A stretch of DNA of 64,000 nt from Branchiostoma floridae (lineage: Eukaryota > Chordata > Leptocardii > Amphioxiformes > Branchiostomatidae), in the NCBI RefSeq assembly GCF_000003815.2, contig NC_049982.1:25941123-26005122 (forward strand). Direction: 5' to 3'. Below the pieces are notes generated by a model. It worked only from the letters and a program-made list of their open reading frames with translations. It did not search any database and was not told where the DNA came from. The position numbers were made by a program, and so were the translations under genes. Position 1 is the first letter of the stretch. Each line of letters starts with the position of its first letter. Shown piece by piece: positions 23,601 through 33,960 of this stretch.

Positions 23601-24454
23601 AAGAACGAATTTTCTGACTTTTTGTGTATTTTGTCGTCTTCTAAGTCATACTTTTACGCATTACGCAAAATGTAAATTATAACAAAAATGAGAAAATAAC
23701 AAAACAGTGACGCAGTGAACGAACCCCGCTGTGACGCAAGCTTGACGCAAGTGCAGTGAGTCAAGGTGCCTTTAGCTTCCATCGCCTTTTAATTCCCAAC
23801 TTTAACCTGGGTGGAGTACGTGAGGAAAGTCCGATGTAAAGAGCGTTTCCCACGGACACAACGTCTAGATAGAAACGCCATTGTGACGTCCTGTGTGGCG
23901 TAACTGGTAAAGCGTTCGGCTCGGAATCTAGAGGTTCCGAGTTCGATACTCACCGTATACTCTTGGTAAAGACACTCAACACGACCTTCCTCACTTCACC
24001 CGTGTGTAAAAATGGGTACCCGACTTAGGTCGGGGAGCTAAAGAAAAAAGTTTACCTTTACTTTCTGTCAGTACTGTGTATATGCAAGGAGGTTGAAAAA
24101 CTTGAGGGACCTCCTTGGTATACGCAAGGAGCTCCTTAGTATCTGACACACACTAAGTTACTAACTTGAGTGCAGTCACTGCAGTGCCACATTGTCCTAA
24201 TGACGTCTGTCCAAAAGCAAAACAGCACAAAACGCCAGGAATTGATCGAAGCCTTGATCTCTCGATCCCGCGTTCGATACCTTATCGACTATCCGACACC
24301 ACCGAGGCTCGATAAATTTCTCAAATCACAAAAAGAAAAAGAAAACAACAGCAACCTCCTTGCAGCAACTAATGCCCAGTGCCATGTGATGAGGATGAAA
24401 AGATGTACCCTTACCTGTGTCTACAGTCTGGGTCTGATCCTGCTCTCCCGACAT
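17627..24454 (-). CDS. Type II transmembrane collectin (collagen plus C-type lectin domain), seven exons
   Basis: Minus-strand exons are 24415-24454, 22246-22347, 20789-20926, 19895-20014, 19348-19407, 18529-19104 and 17627-18060. All six introns are GT-AG and phase 1, giving 489 residues. The N-terminal cytoplasmic tail (1-112) is rich in Ser, Thr and Tyr and contains FENPLY (84-89), an FxNPxY motif. The membrane anchor is about 113-134. A 20-residue heptad-like neck (135-154) precedes an interrupted Gly-X-Y region (158-323). A C-type lectin domain (about 348-478) has WFGL, WMDG and seven cysteines. The calcium/sugar motif EPN/QPD is replaced by KPG (WAPGKPGDK) and WND by WLD, so classical calcium-dependent sugar binding is doubtful. 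The layout is like CL-P1/MARCO-type receptors. The C-terminus could instead be spliced at a weak donor just after CQAAP. An ATTAAA on the minus strand (17577-17582) may serve polyadenylation. Confidence 0.87.
18305..18445. repeat. (CTTC)n/(CTTT)n microsatellite
   Basis: Pyrimidine tract of 'cttgcttcc' and 'ctttctttc' units in the last intron of the collectin gene. Long ORFs here are repeat artefacts. Confidence 0.9.
19600..19815 (-). mobile_element. tRNA-derived SINE-like sequence
   Basis: On the minus strand a pol III A-box-like 'tgatcgagcggc' (19797-19808) is followed about 35 bases later by a B box 'gggttcaataccc' (19754-19766). The adjacent 'gacacaacgtctaaccagga' block is shared with the SINE near 23870. 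It lies in intron 4 of the collectin gene. Confidence 0.55.
20502..20693. mobile_element. Palindromic MITE (TAACGC family), copy 2
   Basis: Central 'tttcaaactgcaatgttatg' and 'aaaatattgcagtctgaaac' arms, ending 'ctgataaaggtgaattatcg'. The left terminus is truncated. It lies in a collectin intron. Confidence 0.75.
21177..21202. mobile_element. Ultra-short hairpin CAAGGAGG...CCTCCTT with 8-bp target duplication
   Basis: A 26-bp hairpin sits between identical octamers ggtgtgtc (21169-21176 and 21203-21210). See the finding on this family. Confidence 0.65.
21763..21927. mobile_element. Palindromic MITE (TAACGC family), copy 3
   Basis: Begins taacgc, then acccgcggagtaacctatat, and continues to 'tatccctaaataccc'. 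The right end is missing. Confidence 0.7.
22745..22895. repeat. Dispersed repeat, copy 2 (partner at 17005-17125)
   Basis: Same block order as copy 1. It lies in intron 1 of the collectin gene. Confidence 0.6.
23400..24058 (+). mobile_element. tRNA-derived SINE cluster
   Basis: A box tggcgtaactgg (23896-23907) and B box gagttcgatac (23939-23949) are spaced as in a tRNA. They are followed by 'aaaatgggtacccgac' and 'ttaggtcggggagctaaag'. The upstream block 23440-23510 (tatccactgtgtctagagca type) also occurs at 19480-19535. It lies in intron 1 of the collectin gene. Confidence 0.65.
24085..24135. mobile_element. Two adjacent CAAGGAG hairpins
   Basis: caaggaggtt...acctcctt (24085-24117) and caaggagctcctt (24125-24137) are flanked by related octamers tgtatatg, ggtatacg and agtatctg, as if two insertions used degenerate target duplications. 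Confidence 0.5.
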
Positions 24455-25939
24455 GATGCCACTTGTCAATTTTCTGTACAAAACTTGAAAACACGTCCTA
24501 CACCAGGTTAGACACCAGGTTAGACTCAGTCTGTGTTATACAAACTATCGCTGCTAGCGGCTTTTTGAGCCTTCTCGCGCCTGACGAGTGGAAGGACTGT
24601 TGGAATCGTGATTTAGTCCAGACTCATCTAGGGCCTTACATCACGAAATCAAAAACCATAGATGAAAGTATTTATCCACAATCAATGGGCTACACCACAC
24701 TGTTACCAAGATGGGGGTGTCGTTCTGTAATATTGCATTACTTAGAAATACTGCTATACTTGAAATAAACCTGCGTGCATCATCTCGCACATACTACTAG
24801 ACGCCATGCCAAAAGTACATACGAATGCATCAAAGGGACCTTGAGTTATAGCTGCGAACACACAGACACAACCAATAGCCATACTCTCGTATGAAGTGAA
24901 CCTCCTTCATGGAGGTAATGAGTGGGTAATAAACATCTTACACATCGAGACACATTATTGAACACCCAATCAGTTTGGCTGTTACAAAAAGAAAATGAGT
25001 TGGAGAAAACAGTCTACAAAGGCATTTTTCACTTGTTTTATCTGGCAGAAAGTTATTGCATTCATTTATACATACTACGCCTAAAGGAGAAAAACAAGTT
25101 TTTGCTAGACAGACTCCACATAGTCCCCTTCAAAAATGGAAACAATACTGCATTTCATATAATAGTCAAAAATGTCCACCATGCATCATTTTTATTAAAA
25201 TGTATACACACTTCCGTTGGCGGAAAAAAGTTCTATTTTCTAGAAAAGATCCCACCATGGTTTATAATTAGACCAGAGCTACGTCCTTATCATAATATCT
25301 GGTTCATTTTGTAAAAGTAAATAAATATTCTTGTCACTGTGCGAACCTCGGTATATCTATGTCGATTGCTTCAAGAAGCTAGCATAATTCGACCAATGTT
25401 CTTTCTCTGTAACAATCTCGCAAGATGAGGTCTTCATATCATGGAAAGAACTGCCTCCTGGCGCTCGTTGACGGAACTGCAACCGCCCTGTTGTGAGTTG
25501 TTGTTTTAGCGGATGTTATAATAAAGAGAACCAATGGACAGTGGTGGCGGGAATCCAGCACCCACTTATCCTCGTGCTAGTGACATATTCATCGAATCAA
25601 TTTATATATGCAATATGTATGCAAAATAGGTCATCCTTTCCATAGTTGATGAGATTTTAGTGACTTTTGGCGACGGCACGGGGTTTAATTACGAAAAGTG
25701 CATATACACAAATCATGACCTTTATCAATTTATAACTTTGTGAGGCTTTTAATGTCTCAAACATAATACTTTTCGTTCCTAAAAATTACAATCTGCCAGA
25801 TGGGCCCTGGTTTGGAAATTCGGAAATATGACCCGAGCTTGCAGGTTACTGCTGCTTTCTGAAACTTCGGTGTGATACTTCCCACAATGCTTTAGAGCGG
25901 TAACCCTGGTAAGAGACCTCCAACAGTCAGCTGATAAAA
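24455..25939. other. Divergent intergenic region between the collectin and MTPN genes
   Basis: About 1.5 kb between two start codons facing away from each other, so both promoters should lie here. I see no clear TATA boxes. A 130-codon ORF at 24922-25314 has no recognisable domain. Confidence 0.5.
25410..25595 (+). repeat. Duplicated block, copy 2
   Basis: Partner of 15771-15960, same orientation. It lies about 1 kb upstream of the collectin start codon. Confidence 0.65.
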
Positions 25940-28460
25940 ATGGGGGACTTGCTCTGGAGTTTGAAGAACGGGGATATAGACCTGGTAAAAGCTGCTATCG
26001 ACGAACCGGTAGGTAAACAACCATTTGAAACGATCCTTCCAAGAATGCATGCCATTCTGGCGTTTGTAAAGCTGCACAAATCTTGCTATAGAGGCGCGAT
26101 CGGCAAGCCGAAGACCAACTTCCGGTAAAAACTTACCACCACTGCCACCACACCCAGCAAACCCATTCCCGGTCACTGCAGCATGCAGTAAAATATTTAA
26201 CTGTAGACATGCATCTATCTTGTTAGGAGTTAACCACAAACGCTGTTAGTTCATGTAGAAAGTATGATAAAGTATTGTGAATCACAAAAAATGCTGTCAC
26301 AGGAAAATGACGAAAATTATTTGTTGCAACACAATCGAAGACAAGTTTCCTCATCTTGCAGTAATATGATGTTATTTGACAGCACTTTTTGGTGCATATA
26401 CATTTGTTGTCATAATGCAGTTGTAATAGTTTTGACGTTATCAGTAAATTAGGAAGTATCTGGATAAAAATCAAACAGTTACAGTAAATCACAGTAGTTT
26501 GGTAGAATTATTCATGGTACCGTGTTTAAGGCAAATATTTGCGTGTATGGTCCACCACCACCAGTGCTTGTTTACTGGCCTCTGTCAGGCTTCACATGTC
26601 GAAATTGGCCAAATAGACAGTTGACACACCAGATGGCCAGCTCGAAACTACAGTTTGCGGCATGCCGGCCGCAAACTAGAGTTTGGGACATAGGGTCTGT
26701 GGACCGTTGCAAACTGTAGTTTGTCATGGCCAACACCCCAGTCATTGTACAGAGCTGAACCTCTGCTTGGAGTTCTACTATGTCCAGCAACATGTAAATT
26801 TGAGTGTTGCCAATCAATCTTGTGCCAACAGTATTTACATATCTTCAATTTACAGAAACTCCCTTTGAGTTTAAATAGTGGTCTGGTGGTAACGTCTTTA
26901 GGAGATCATATAAAGACACACAATATTGATGATGTTGTGGATCTTTTTAGGGTTTTGATGTCAACTCGGAGATCGGAGGTCGCATGCCCATCCATTATGC
27001 AGCGGACTACGGACAACTGGACGTCATCAAGGTCCTGCTGGCCAAAGGGGCTGATGTGAATGTGAGTATCCACCTTACTGATCCTATGCTATAGCCTGGT
27101 CACCATTCTCCTCTGGTCAGTTAAGGGTTGTTTTAGTTTTAGTTTTACCTGACCCAGTTTGTAAAGCATAGACCTGTCTCTGTACATGTCAACCTGTCTT
27201 TTTCGCTGGCCTTTTGAGTTTTTGAGTTTGCTAGAACTCTGTTAGCGGTATGGTACCACTTCTAAACTGGACCAGAAAATCACTTTGGACTGGACTACAA
27301 ATTCAAAGAAAAACTACATATCTCTAGACCTGTAGAAAAGGATGAAAAGCATGCACTACCATTTCTATCAGAAAGATATTTGCAGCTATCATTAAGATGT
27401 GCATAATCCTGGAAAATTAGATACACTACTAGTACTTAGTACTTGCTTCAAACTTCACATAGACACTACTGCTTCTAACAATGAGGTGAAAATGCCATCA
27501 AGGATGCAGGAAGCTGAATTTGGGTATCATTTGAATACTAGTAGTACTGAGGAGACTGTATGTTGTTGTTGACAGAAGTTGTTGTTTCTCCACTGCAGAA
27601 GGCAGACAAACACGGCATCTCTGCAGTCCTGGCAGCTATATGGGAGGGTCATACTGAGTGTGTCAAGTATCTGTTGGAAAAGGTGAGCATTCTTCATAAC
27701 AGGATCTGTAAAGCTGACAACATCTTGTTGTATGAAAGTGTTTTGGGTGCGTCTGTTTGTCTGTATGCTTGTTTGTCTCTGTTTCTATAGCTTTTTTTAA
27801 GGAGTTTACTCAGTGCAAGGCCATTCACTTCTAGGCACTCACTGTGACAGCATCTCTTCTGCATACGTCAGACACATTGATCTTGACTAACTGACTCAAA
27901 AGACGAAGCAGGGGTTATGATGGGTGCTAGAGAAATTCCCTACCCCATTTAGCTGGAATGGTTTGATCCACTCACACCGGGAAGCTCCCCTACTCTTTTC
28001 AATAAGTGTGACGGGTTCTTTTACGTTCCCAGGGTGTGGCTCTCCCAAACATGGGGCCCCAGTTATTTCCATATGCTATATATAGGCACATCTCACCACA
28101 GTGACAGGAAGTGAAGGGTTAAAGTTCAGAGTTATGGAAGTGACAGGAAGTAGAATCTATTTTTAGCGTACAAGTCTGAGTCAACCTTATTTGACAAGTT
28201 ACATTCCAAGTACATGTAAAAGGGTTAATGGAAAATGCTACTAATTCATTAGAAATCAAGAAGTGGATTTGGTTTGGCCTTAGAATCAAGATATAGGAAC
28301 ATTGTTCCTGGAAACGCAGAATGATTTTGTAGTTGTAAAATGTAATGACTGCTGACCTCTATTTGACCTTCAGGGGGCCAGGAAAGACGGCAAAGCGCCT
28401 GACGGGACCAATTATCTGGACTGCGCAGAGAAAGAGGACATCAAATGTTTGTTGAGATGA
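25940..28460 (+). CDS. MTPN: Myotrophin (ankyrin-repeat protein V-1), four exons
   Basis: Exons 25940-26008, 26951-27061, 27599-27682 and 28374-28460, all joined by GT-AG introns in phase 0, give a 116-residue protein (about the length of vertebrate myotrophin, 118). It starts MGDLLWSLKNGDIDLVKAAI and contains ankyrin repeats with the hallmarks of the family: PIHYAADYGQLDVIKVLL (second exon), AKGADVN, and AAIWEGHTECVKYLLEKGA across exons 3-4. Myotrophin is known to bind actin capping protein and NF-kappaB subunits in the cytoplasm; the same role here is inferred from orthology. Each exon boundary falls near an ankyrin repeat boundary. Exon 1 in the genome is followed by 940 bp of intron that carries a small inverted-repeat insertion. 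Confidence 0.93.
26640..26725. mobile_element. Small inverted-repeat insertion in MTPN intron 1
   Basis: Arms aaactacagtttgc (from 26645) and gcaaactgtagttt lie within an 86-bp segment flanked by direct repeats atggcca (26633-26639 and 26726-26732). An inner hairpin (tttgcggc...gccgcaaa) is also present. Confidence 0.6.
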
Positions 28461-29763
28461 AGATGTCATGACGTCGTTCTTCACTCAGTCTTGTAAGTGT
28501 TTAACTGAACAAAACTTTTCTTCATAATCATTTGGTCAAAGTTATGTTAGTAAATACTGCAAATTCATCCTTTTTGCGAAAATTTAGCTTAAGTGGTAGG
28601 AGTTGCAAGGAGGTTTATGCTGTAATTTAGATTCACTAGCACAAAAAGACACATTTGCGGTGTCATGATTTTCTAGCAAAGAAGGAAAGTAGCAAAAATA
28701 ATTCCACTGTAAAAATTTCAAGGTTCACATTGCAAGCTCCTATAGCCACAGAATAGACCTCTAAGTTAGCAAAGTGAAAATTATTTAAGAATATCAATTC
28801 GAGAAAAACTTGAACAAAGGAACTCTGTTTGCTTGAAATGGCAGGTGTGTAATGCATTCCATTTAATCGATGGAAGCCTACTTAATGCAACTAAGAAGCT
28901 TGTGTGTTATTATCAGCTTGTCTGGAACACCTGTATCAGACGTTATGTCGGCCCAGGTATGACATAGAAAAGTTATATCAATCCCCACCAGTTTGATGAA
29001 GGCCTTGTAGTATTATAGTTACCCTGTAGTCCCAACACTGACAATAACTGACATCGTTCTTCTTTTTTTTTCCCCAGTGTCATCCTACAACCTTACACCA
29101 ACAGCAAACCATTCAAGACTCCAGTCTTGGTCCACCATCTACATATAATACCTGCGAGCTACACATCTTTGTATTCCTTCAGTATTCAGCTTGTGGCAAC
29201 CATTTTATTTGTGAGAGCACATGCAAGAGTGTGCTATAAGGTGCTGCATATACATTTGAAACAGTTCGGAAACTCCATTTTGACAAAATAGTCTGAATTC
29301 AGGCCCAACCATGCAATGCCAATAGATTTTACAAATCGAATGTGCTGCAATGATCATGGTCAGCATTGGTGCATGCTACTTGCATGGATTAGTTTGTAAA
29401 CAGTTATAAGAATACCATAAAAGTAAGGACACAGAGCGATCTTCAGTTTGAATGCAAAGTGTTATGCAAACCTGGTAACCATACCATTGGGAGCTCCCTG
29501 GTATCTATTTCTCGCAACGTTGTGGCCAGGGATCACAAGCCAGGGATTTTTTTCAGTGTGGTTTTCAATGGGATGGCAGTAGTAAGAACGTCTGGAAAGA
29601 TAAAATTGTCAGAAAAAGGCCTACTGTATATCCTTTAAAACTACGATAGGGGCTTGTGAACCACCCCTAAAAAGCCCTTGGAGAATGGTTACCAGGCTAG
29701 TATGCTCCAAGTACCTAAATGGTGGTTCCTGAAACCCCAGCCTTAGGTATATTTTACCAGCAT

Positions 29764-30041
29764 ATGAAGGTTAGACATCTAGATAAACAATATTCAAATA
29801 CAATTCAATCTCTACAACTGGATAAAAAGGAGATTAAATTTGCTTCCTGATGTTTTGAGTGACATCCATCCCTCTTCTTCAACATCACTAAAGTAATAAG
29901 AATAAACTGTTTTTATCCTGATATAAACAGTTTATTCTAATGATGCCAAAGAAGAGTGATGGAATGTCACTTGAAACATTTGGATGCAAATTTAATCTCC
30001 TTTTTATCCTGTTGTAGAGATTGAATTACATTTGAATATTG
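29764..30041. mobile_element. Palindromic element between taccagcat direct repeats
   Basis: A long imperfect hairpin: 'acaatattcaaat', 'caattcaatctctac', 'ggataaaaaggagattaaat' on the left mirror the right arm, meeting near 'gtttttatcctgatataaac'. The flanks share taccagcat (29755-29763 and 30042-30050). It lies in the predicted MTPN 3' UTR. Confidence 0.7.
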
Positions 30042-30281
30042 TACCAGCATTTCCGTTTTCTATCTACAAATTGTAGATTACAGCTGAGTATGTGATGCCT
30101 TGCTAGCTGATTACATTGATGTGCTCTTATGTCCAACATGGTATTTACTTCACTCCTGTGTGAGTCCCCTGCTGTCTGTACATCTATCTATGCTTCAAGA
30201 AGACACATGTAGAGAGAACAAGAATGAAACACACAGGCTGAGTCTGCCCGTGTGTACTATAATGCTTTTCCTACTATAGAT

Positions 30282-30287
30282 AATAAA
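30282..30287 (+). other. Polyadenylation signal AATAAA (MTPN)
   Basis: First canonical AATAAA well placed downstream of the predicted 3' UTR exon. Confidence 0.45.
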
Positions 30288-30399
30288 GGAACTTTTACTG
30301 CTTGATACTGACTTGTTTTGTCTGCATGTTTGTGCCAGAAAAGAAGAGCAAGAGGGGTGGGGAAAACATTGATGTGTACCTTGGGGTTTACATGTGATG

Positions 30400-30480
30400 G
30401 GACATTTAAAGATGTAGTGTGCATTACATAAATCAACGAGGTTATAAAGACCATCCTTGCGTAGATGTAGTGGCACATTA
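30400..30480. repeat. Diverged 'acattacatagatgta' minisatellite, left part
   Basis: Same unit type as 31780-31975. The Tc1-derived element appears to have inserted inside this array. Confidence 0.6.
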
Positions 30481-30484
30481 CATA

Positions 30485-31767
30485 AACTCGGCACAAAAAG
30501 TTTGGAATATTAACTTTGGCTGATCATATTTCCGTTGTTTCTGCATCAATTTCAATGTGTTATATATCAATAGAAAGCGTGTCTGATTTCCTTTCATATG
30601 GTATCAAACTCCTTATGGCTATAAATTCTTGGAACGAGCACCAGGGCTACTTACGTCAGTGGGTCACGAAAAAAAAGTGCCCAAATTTCAATTTTTGTGT
30701 TCAACTCTGTATCAGACTGCTGGTGTGGGTGTGGGTGTCAATGATTCAATCTATCCTTTTTTCACGTAATCTTTGGTATACAGAGCATCCAAGTTCATCT
30801 TTAACATTTGAGAAGAGTATATGTGCCCTTTTGGCTGTTGATGACCGAATCGAGGTGTGGAGGCGGCAAGGAGAATGCCACGCTGACTGTCGCACGGATA
30901 GAGCGTAACAGCGCGTAGCGCTTGGTGGAGGCAGTGTCATGGTGTGGTGTATGTATGGCTGCCACAGGAAAAACGAAGTTCACCCTCATCCCAGACAAGA
31001 CAACCTCAATGCTGTGAGATACAGGGACACCATTCTCCATGCAGTCGCAATGTCATACCTCGTCAGCGTGTGTGGGGGACCAAATGCAATTCTGCATGTG
31101 TTAGACTACAACGCCCGTCACACAGAGCAAGGATCAATGCAGACTGTGTGCGTGGACGGGCGGTGTAATCTTACAGAATGTCATTCGACCCAATATTGAA
31201 GGGGTAAGACATTGCGACTGAATACTGAATGGAGAATGGTGTCCCTGTATCTCACAGTATTGAGGTTGTCTTGTCTGGGATGATAGCGTACCTTGTTTTT
31301 TTTTCCTGTGGCAGCCATACACCACAACAAGCGCTACGCGCTGTTACGCTCTATCCGTGCGACAGTCGGCGTGGCATTCTCCTTGCCGCATCCACACTTC
31401 GAATCGGTCATCCAACACCCAAAATACACATATACTCTCCTCAAATGTTGAAGATAAACTTGGATGTTCTGTATACCAAAGATTACGTGAAAAAAGGATA
31501 GATTGAATCCTTGACACCCACACCCATACAAGCAGGATGATACAGAGTTGAACACAAAAATTGAAATTTGGGCACATTTTTTTCGTGACCCACTGACGTA
31601 AGTAACCCTGGTGCTCTTTTCACGAATTCAAAATCATGAGGAGTTTGATACCATATAAAAGGAAATCACACACGCTTTCTATTGATATATAACACATTAA
31701 AATTGATGCAAAAACAACGGAAATATGATCAGCCAAAGTTCATATTCCAAACTTTTTGTGCCGAGTT
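30485..31767. mobile_element. Tc1/mariner-derived foldback element with TA duplications
   Basis: The element begins aactcggcac and ends gtgccgagtt, flanked by TA (30483-30484 and 31768-31769). The arms at 30485-31040 and 31229-31767 are inverted copies of each other with a 188-bp centre. The plus strand encodes pieces of a Tc1-type transposase (VWRRQGECHADC, then after a frameshift RYRDTILHAV and LDYNARH, the region of the second catalytic Asp). The gene is broken and the right half has been replaced by an inverted copy of the left end. Confidence 0.85.
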
Positions 31768-31779
31768 TAGATATGCTGG

Positions 31780-31975
31780 GACATTACATAGATGTACCGG
31801 GACTTGATGACATAGAAGTACATGTAATGGGATGTTTAATAAATAGATGTGTGGTATTACATAGATGAGGTAGAACATAACATAGATGTAGTGGAACATT
31901 TAATACATAGAATCATCTTGTGTGGTATTACATAGATGAGGTAGAACATTACATAGATGTGGTGAGACATCATGA
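31780..31975. repeat. 'acatagatgnggtagaacatt' minisatellite
   Basis: Repeated 'attacatagatgaggtagaa' and 'acatagatgtagtggaacat' units, several imperfect copies. Confidence 0.75.
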
Positions 31976-32169
31976 TGATCTGTCAGTTATTCTTTTTGAA
32001 AGTCTGGAACAAAATCGCCCCTGGTAATTCGGGGGAAAAACGCCAGGAACCCAAACCTAGAGCACTAGCTCTCTGTCCCCAAAACTATCTACCATTCAAA
32101 AATAATAACCATAACATGTCCAGAACACGAGATACTAGTACATGTACATGTACATGTATAAAACAAAGT

Positions 32170-32345
32170 CGTTGTGCTGCAGTGTCGTAGAAAGTCGCTA
32201 GGGTGCCTATGGCCTTTGTTTTTCCGACCCTTACCCACGTACCAAATGCCATAGGGATCCACCCCGAGTTTCTCGAAAGACGTTTAACGTTATACCCACA
32301 GACACACACGCATGTCCGCACACACCACACACACACGTACACACG
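32170..32345. repeat. Common dispersed repeat ending in an (AC)-rich tract
   Basis: Contains 'gcagtgtcgtagaaagtcgc', 'accaaatgccatagggatcc' and 'gagtttctcgaaagacg', the same family as 13480-14120, then 'acacacacgcatg' and 'cacaccacacacacacg'. Confidence 0.6.
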
Positions 32346-32769
32346 GCGCCCAAAACATAAGGGTGGGTTTTTTAATCTCCATGGTTCACTCCAGTGTGTA
32401 TAAAATTACAAGTCCATATTGACATTCTTTCGGTTCGAGTTAAGTTTGCGGGAAAGAAGTAACGTTATAACGTTAACTTTTTTGTGCAACGACCAACAAA
32501 ATTGAAATACGCACTCTGCCGGACTTGAATTTATACAATGTAACGTTATGTACTCGTTTGAACAAGCCCTTTTTGACGAAGGTAAAAAATACATGGCAAT
32601 GTGTGTGGCGGTGTATCAATCGATACTAGACCTCACCACACTCTGACGACAGCCATGTAGCCGATGTGCCAAGGCGTAACGTTTAAAATTTACCGTCTTT
32701 TTGCTAAAGACGTTTTTATTGTCACGCACGTGTAAACAAACCGCCTCCCAGTCAAACGTCACCTGGACT

Positions 32770-32880
32770 GTTGCAAATACTTGACTGATGACACGCAGCC
32801 ACTCTCTGATTGGCCGAGTCGCTAATTGACACGGCTATCATTGGTTGAGCTGCTAATTGTGAAGGACAGTCAGGATCGCA
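32770..32880 (+). repeat. Paired-CCAAT dispersed repeat, copy 3
   Basis: 'cactctctgattggccg' with attgg at 32809-32813 and 32840-32844, ending 'gaaggacagtcagga', as in the arm at 11054-11135. Confidence 0.65.
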
Positions 32881-33366
32881 CTTCAGAAATTTATGTAGAG
32901 CTTCTTGATAATATATCTGATATATCGCTACCCTCCCCCGGCCATCCCTATCAAAGGGTTTTAGAATATGGACAGAACTTCGGCAAAAGCAGGGTGAATA
33001 GTTATATAGTTAGGGGAGTGAGCCCGCATTCAAATGATGACTGAGTTTTATACCATTTGAAGGCCTTTTCACAGATTTCTAGTAACGTAGTTATCTACTA
33101 CGATTGCAAGCTGTTCTCTGGAATGGTCGGCATCAGTACTGCTTTGAATATTACTAGTAGTAAATCTTGGAGCTTAGTAGAATGACTTTTTCGTTTTACA
33201 TTGTATTTGGACCTCAACGGCTACAACTTCCTCAGCTGATAGTTTTGTCAAAGTTTGTGTTCAACTTATCACTGGAATCCGGAATTGTTTTTATTTATGT
33301 ACAATTATTCCTAACTTTGATTTGGACTAGACGTCTACATATCTACTGTATACAAGACTGTATCAG

Positions 33367-33428
33367 CAAGGAGGTTAAACCTTGCTTGGTATCAGCAAGA
33401 AGGTTTGAAACTCCTTGGTAGCTCCTTG
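33367..33428. mobile_element. Two adjacent CAAGGAG-type hairpins
   Basis: caaggaggttaaaccttgctt and caagaaggtttgaaactcctt are separated and flanked by tgtatcag/ggtatcag, which differ at one base. Confidence 0.5.
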
Positions 33429-33874
33429 CATACATGTAACGTTAACGTTATCAGGAACCGACAGACTGTGTCTATCATTACGTATCGTTTAAAAGCCGCC
33501 GTCCACATAAGTACGTAGCTATTAAAGAACATACGTTGAATCAAACAACAGTGCAAAACTTTCAAGTAATAACTGTGAACAGTTATCACTTACTTCTCTT
33601 TGAGCAAAGAAATGTGTTTTTAAAAAGGAAAACAAGACGCCACGTTCCTAGAATGGTTTTAGACTAGCTAATCTGTATGTAAATGTGCTGTGTCTCCTAC
33701 TAAATCTACTTCTCGTGTTTGTTCGAACTCGTGCAAATCTACTTTTCACTGGAACGGATTTTGTCAAACTTGTGCTAAAAAGATGAAGAAACGTACATCA
33801 CGCCTCGGGTTGGTGTCAAAAGGCCCACACCAAAGCCCGTAAAAACGTAGAAGTGCAAAATATGCCCTTGATTG

Positions 33875-33960
33875 ACGGACACGCATCCTTTCTCTCTCAT
33901 TGGTCGAAATGATTGTTGCCATCCTCTCATTGGTTAAATTGTAATGGAGACGGCCATGCA
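33875..33960 (+). repeat. Paired-CCAAT dispersed repeat, copy 4
   Basis: attgg at 33899-33903 and 33929-33933 in the same context (ctctctcattggtcga). Confidence 0.6.

Larger units (their letters stand above)
28461..30310 (+). other. MTPN 3' UTR, probably containing an intron
   Basis: After the stop codon a donor gtaagt begins at 28493, and a strong polypyrimidine-AG acceptor ends at 29077. AATAAA lies at 30282-30287. A UTR intron starting 33 nt after the stop would escape the usual exon-junction distance rule for decay. This is predicted from the signals alone. Confidence 0.5.

Noticed and set aside
24922-25314. 130-codon ORF between the collectin and MTPN genes
   Set aside because: AT-rich, no domain and no splice-supported partner exons; kept as intergenic.
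31229-31501. 90-codon ORF in the right arm of the Tc1 foldback
   Set aside because: It is the mirror image of the left arm and does not encode transposase on that strand.
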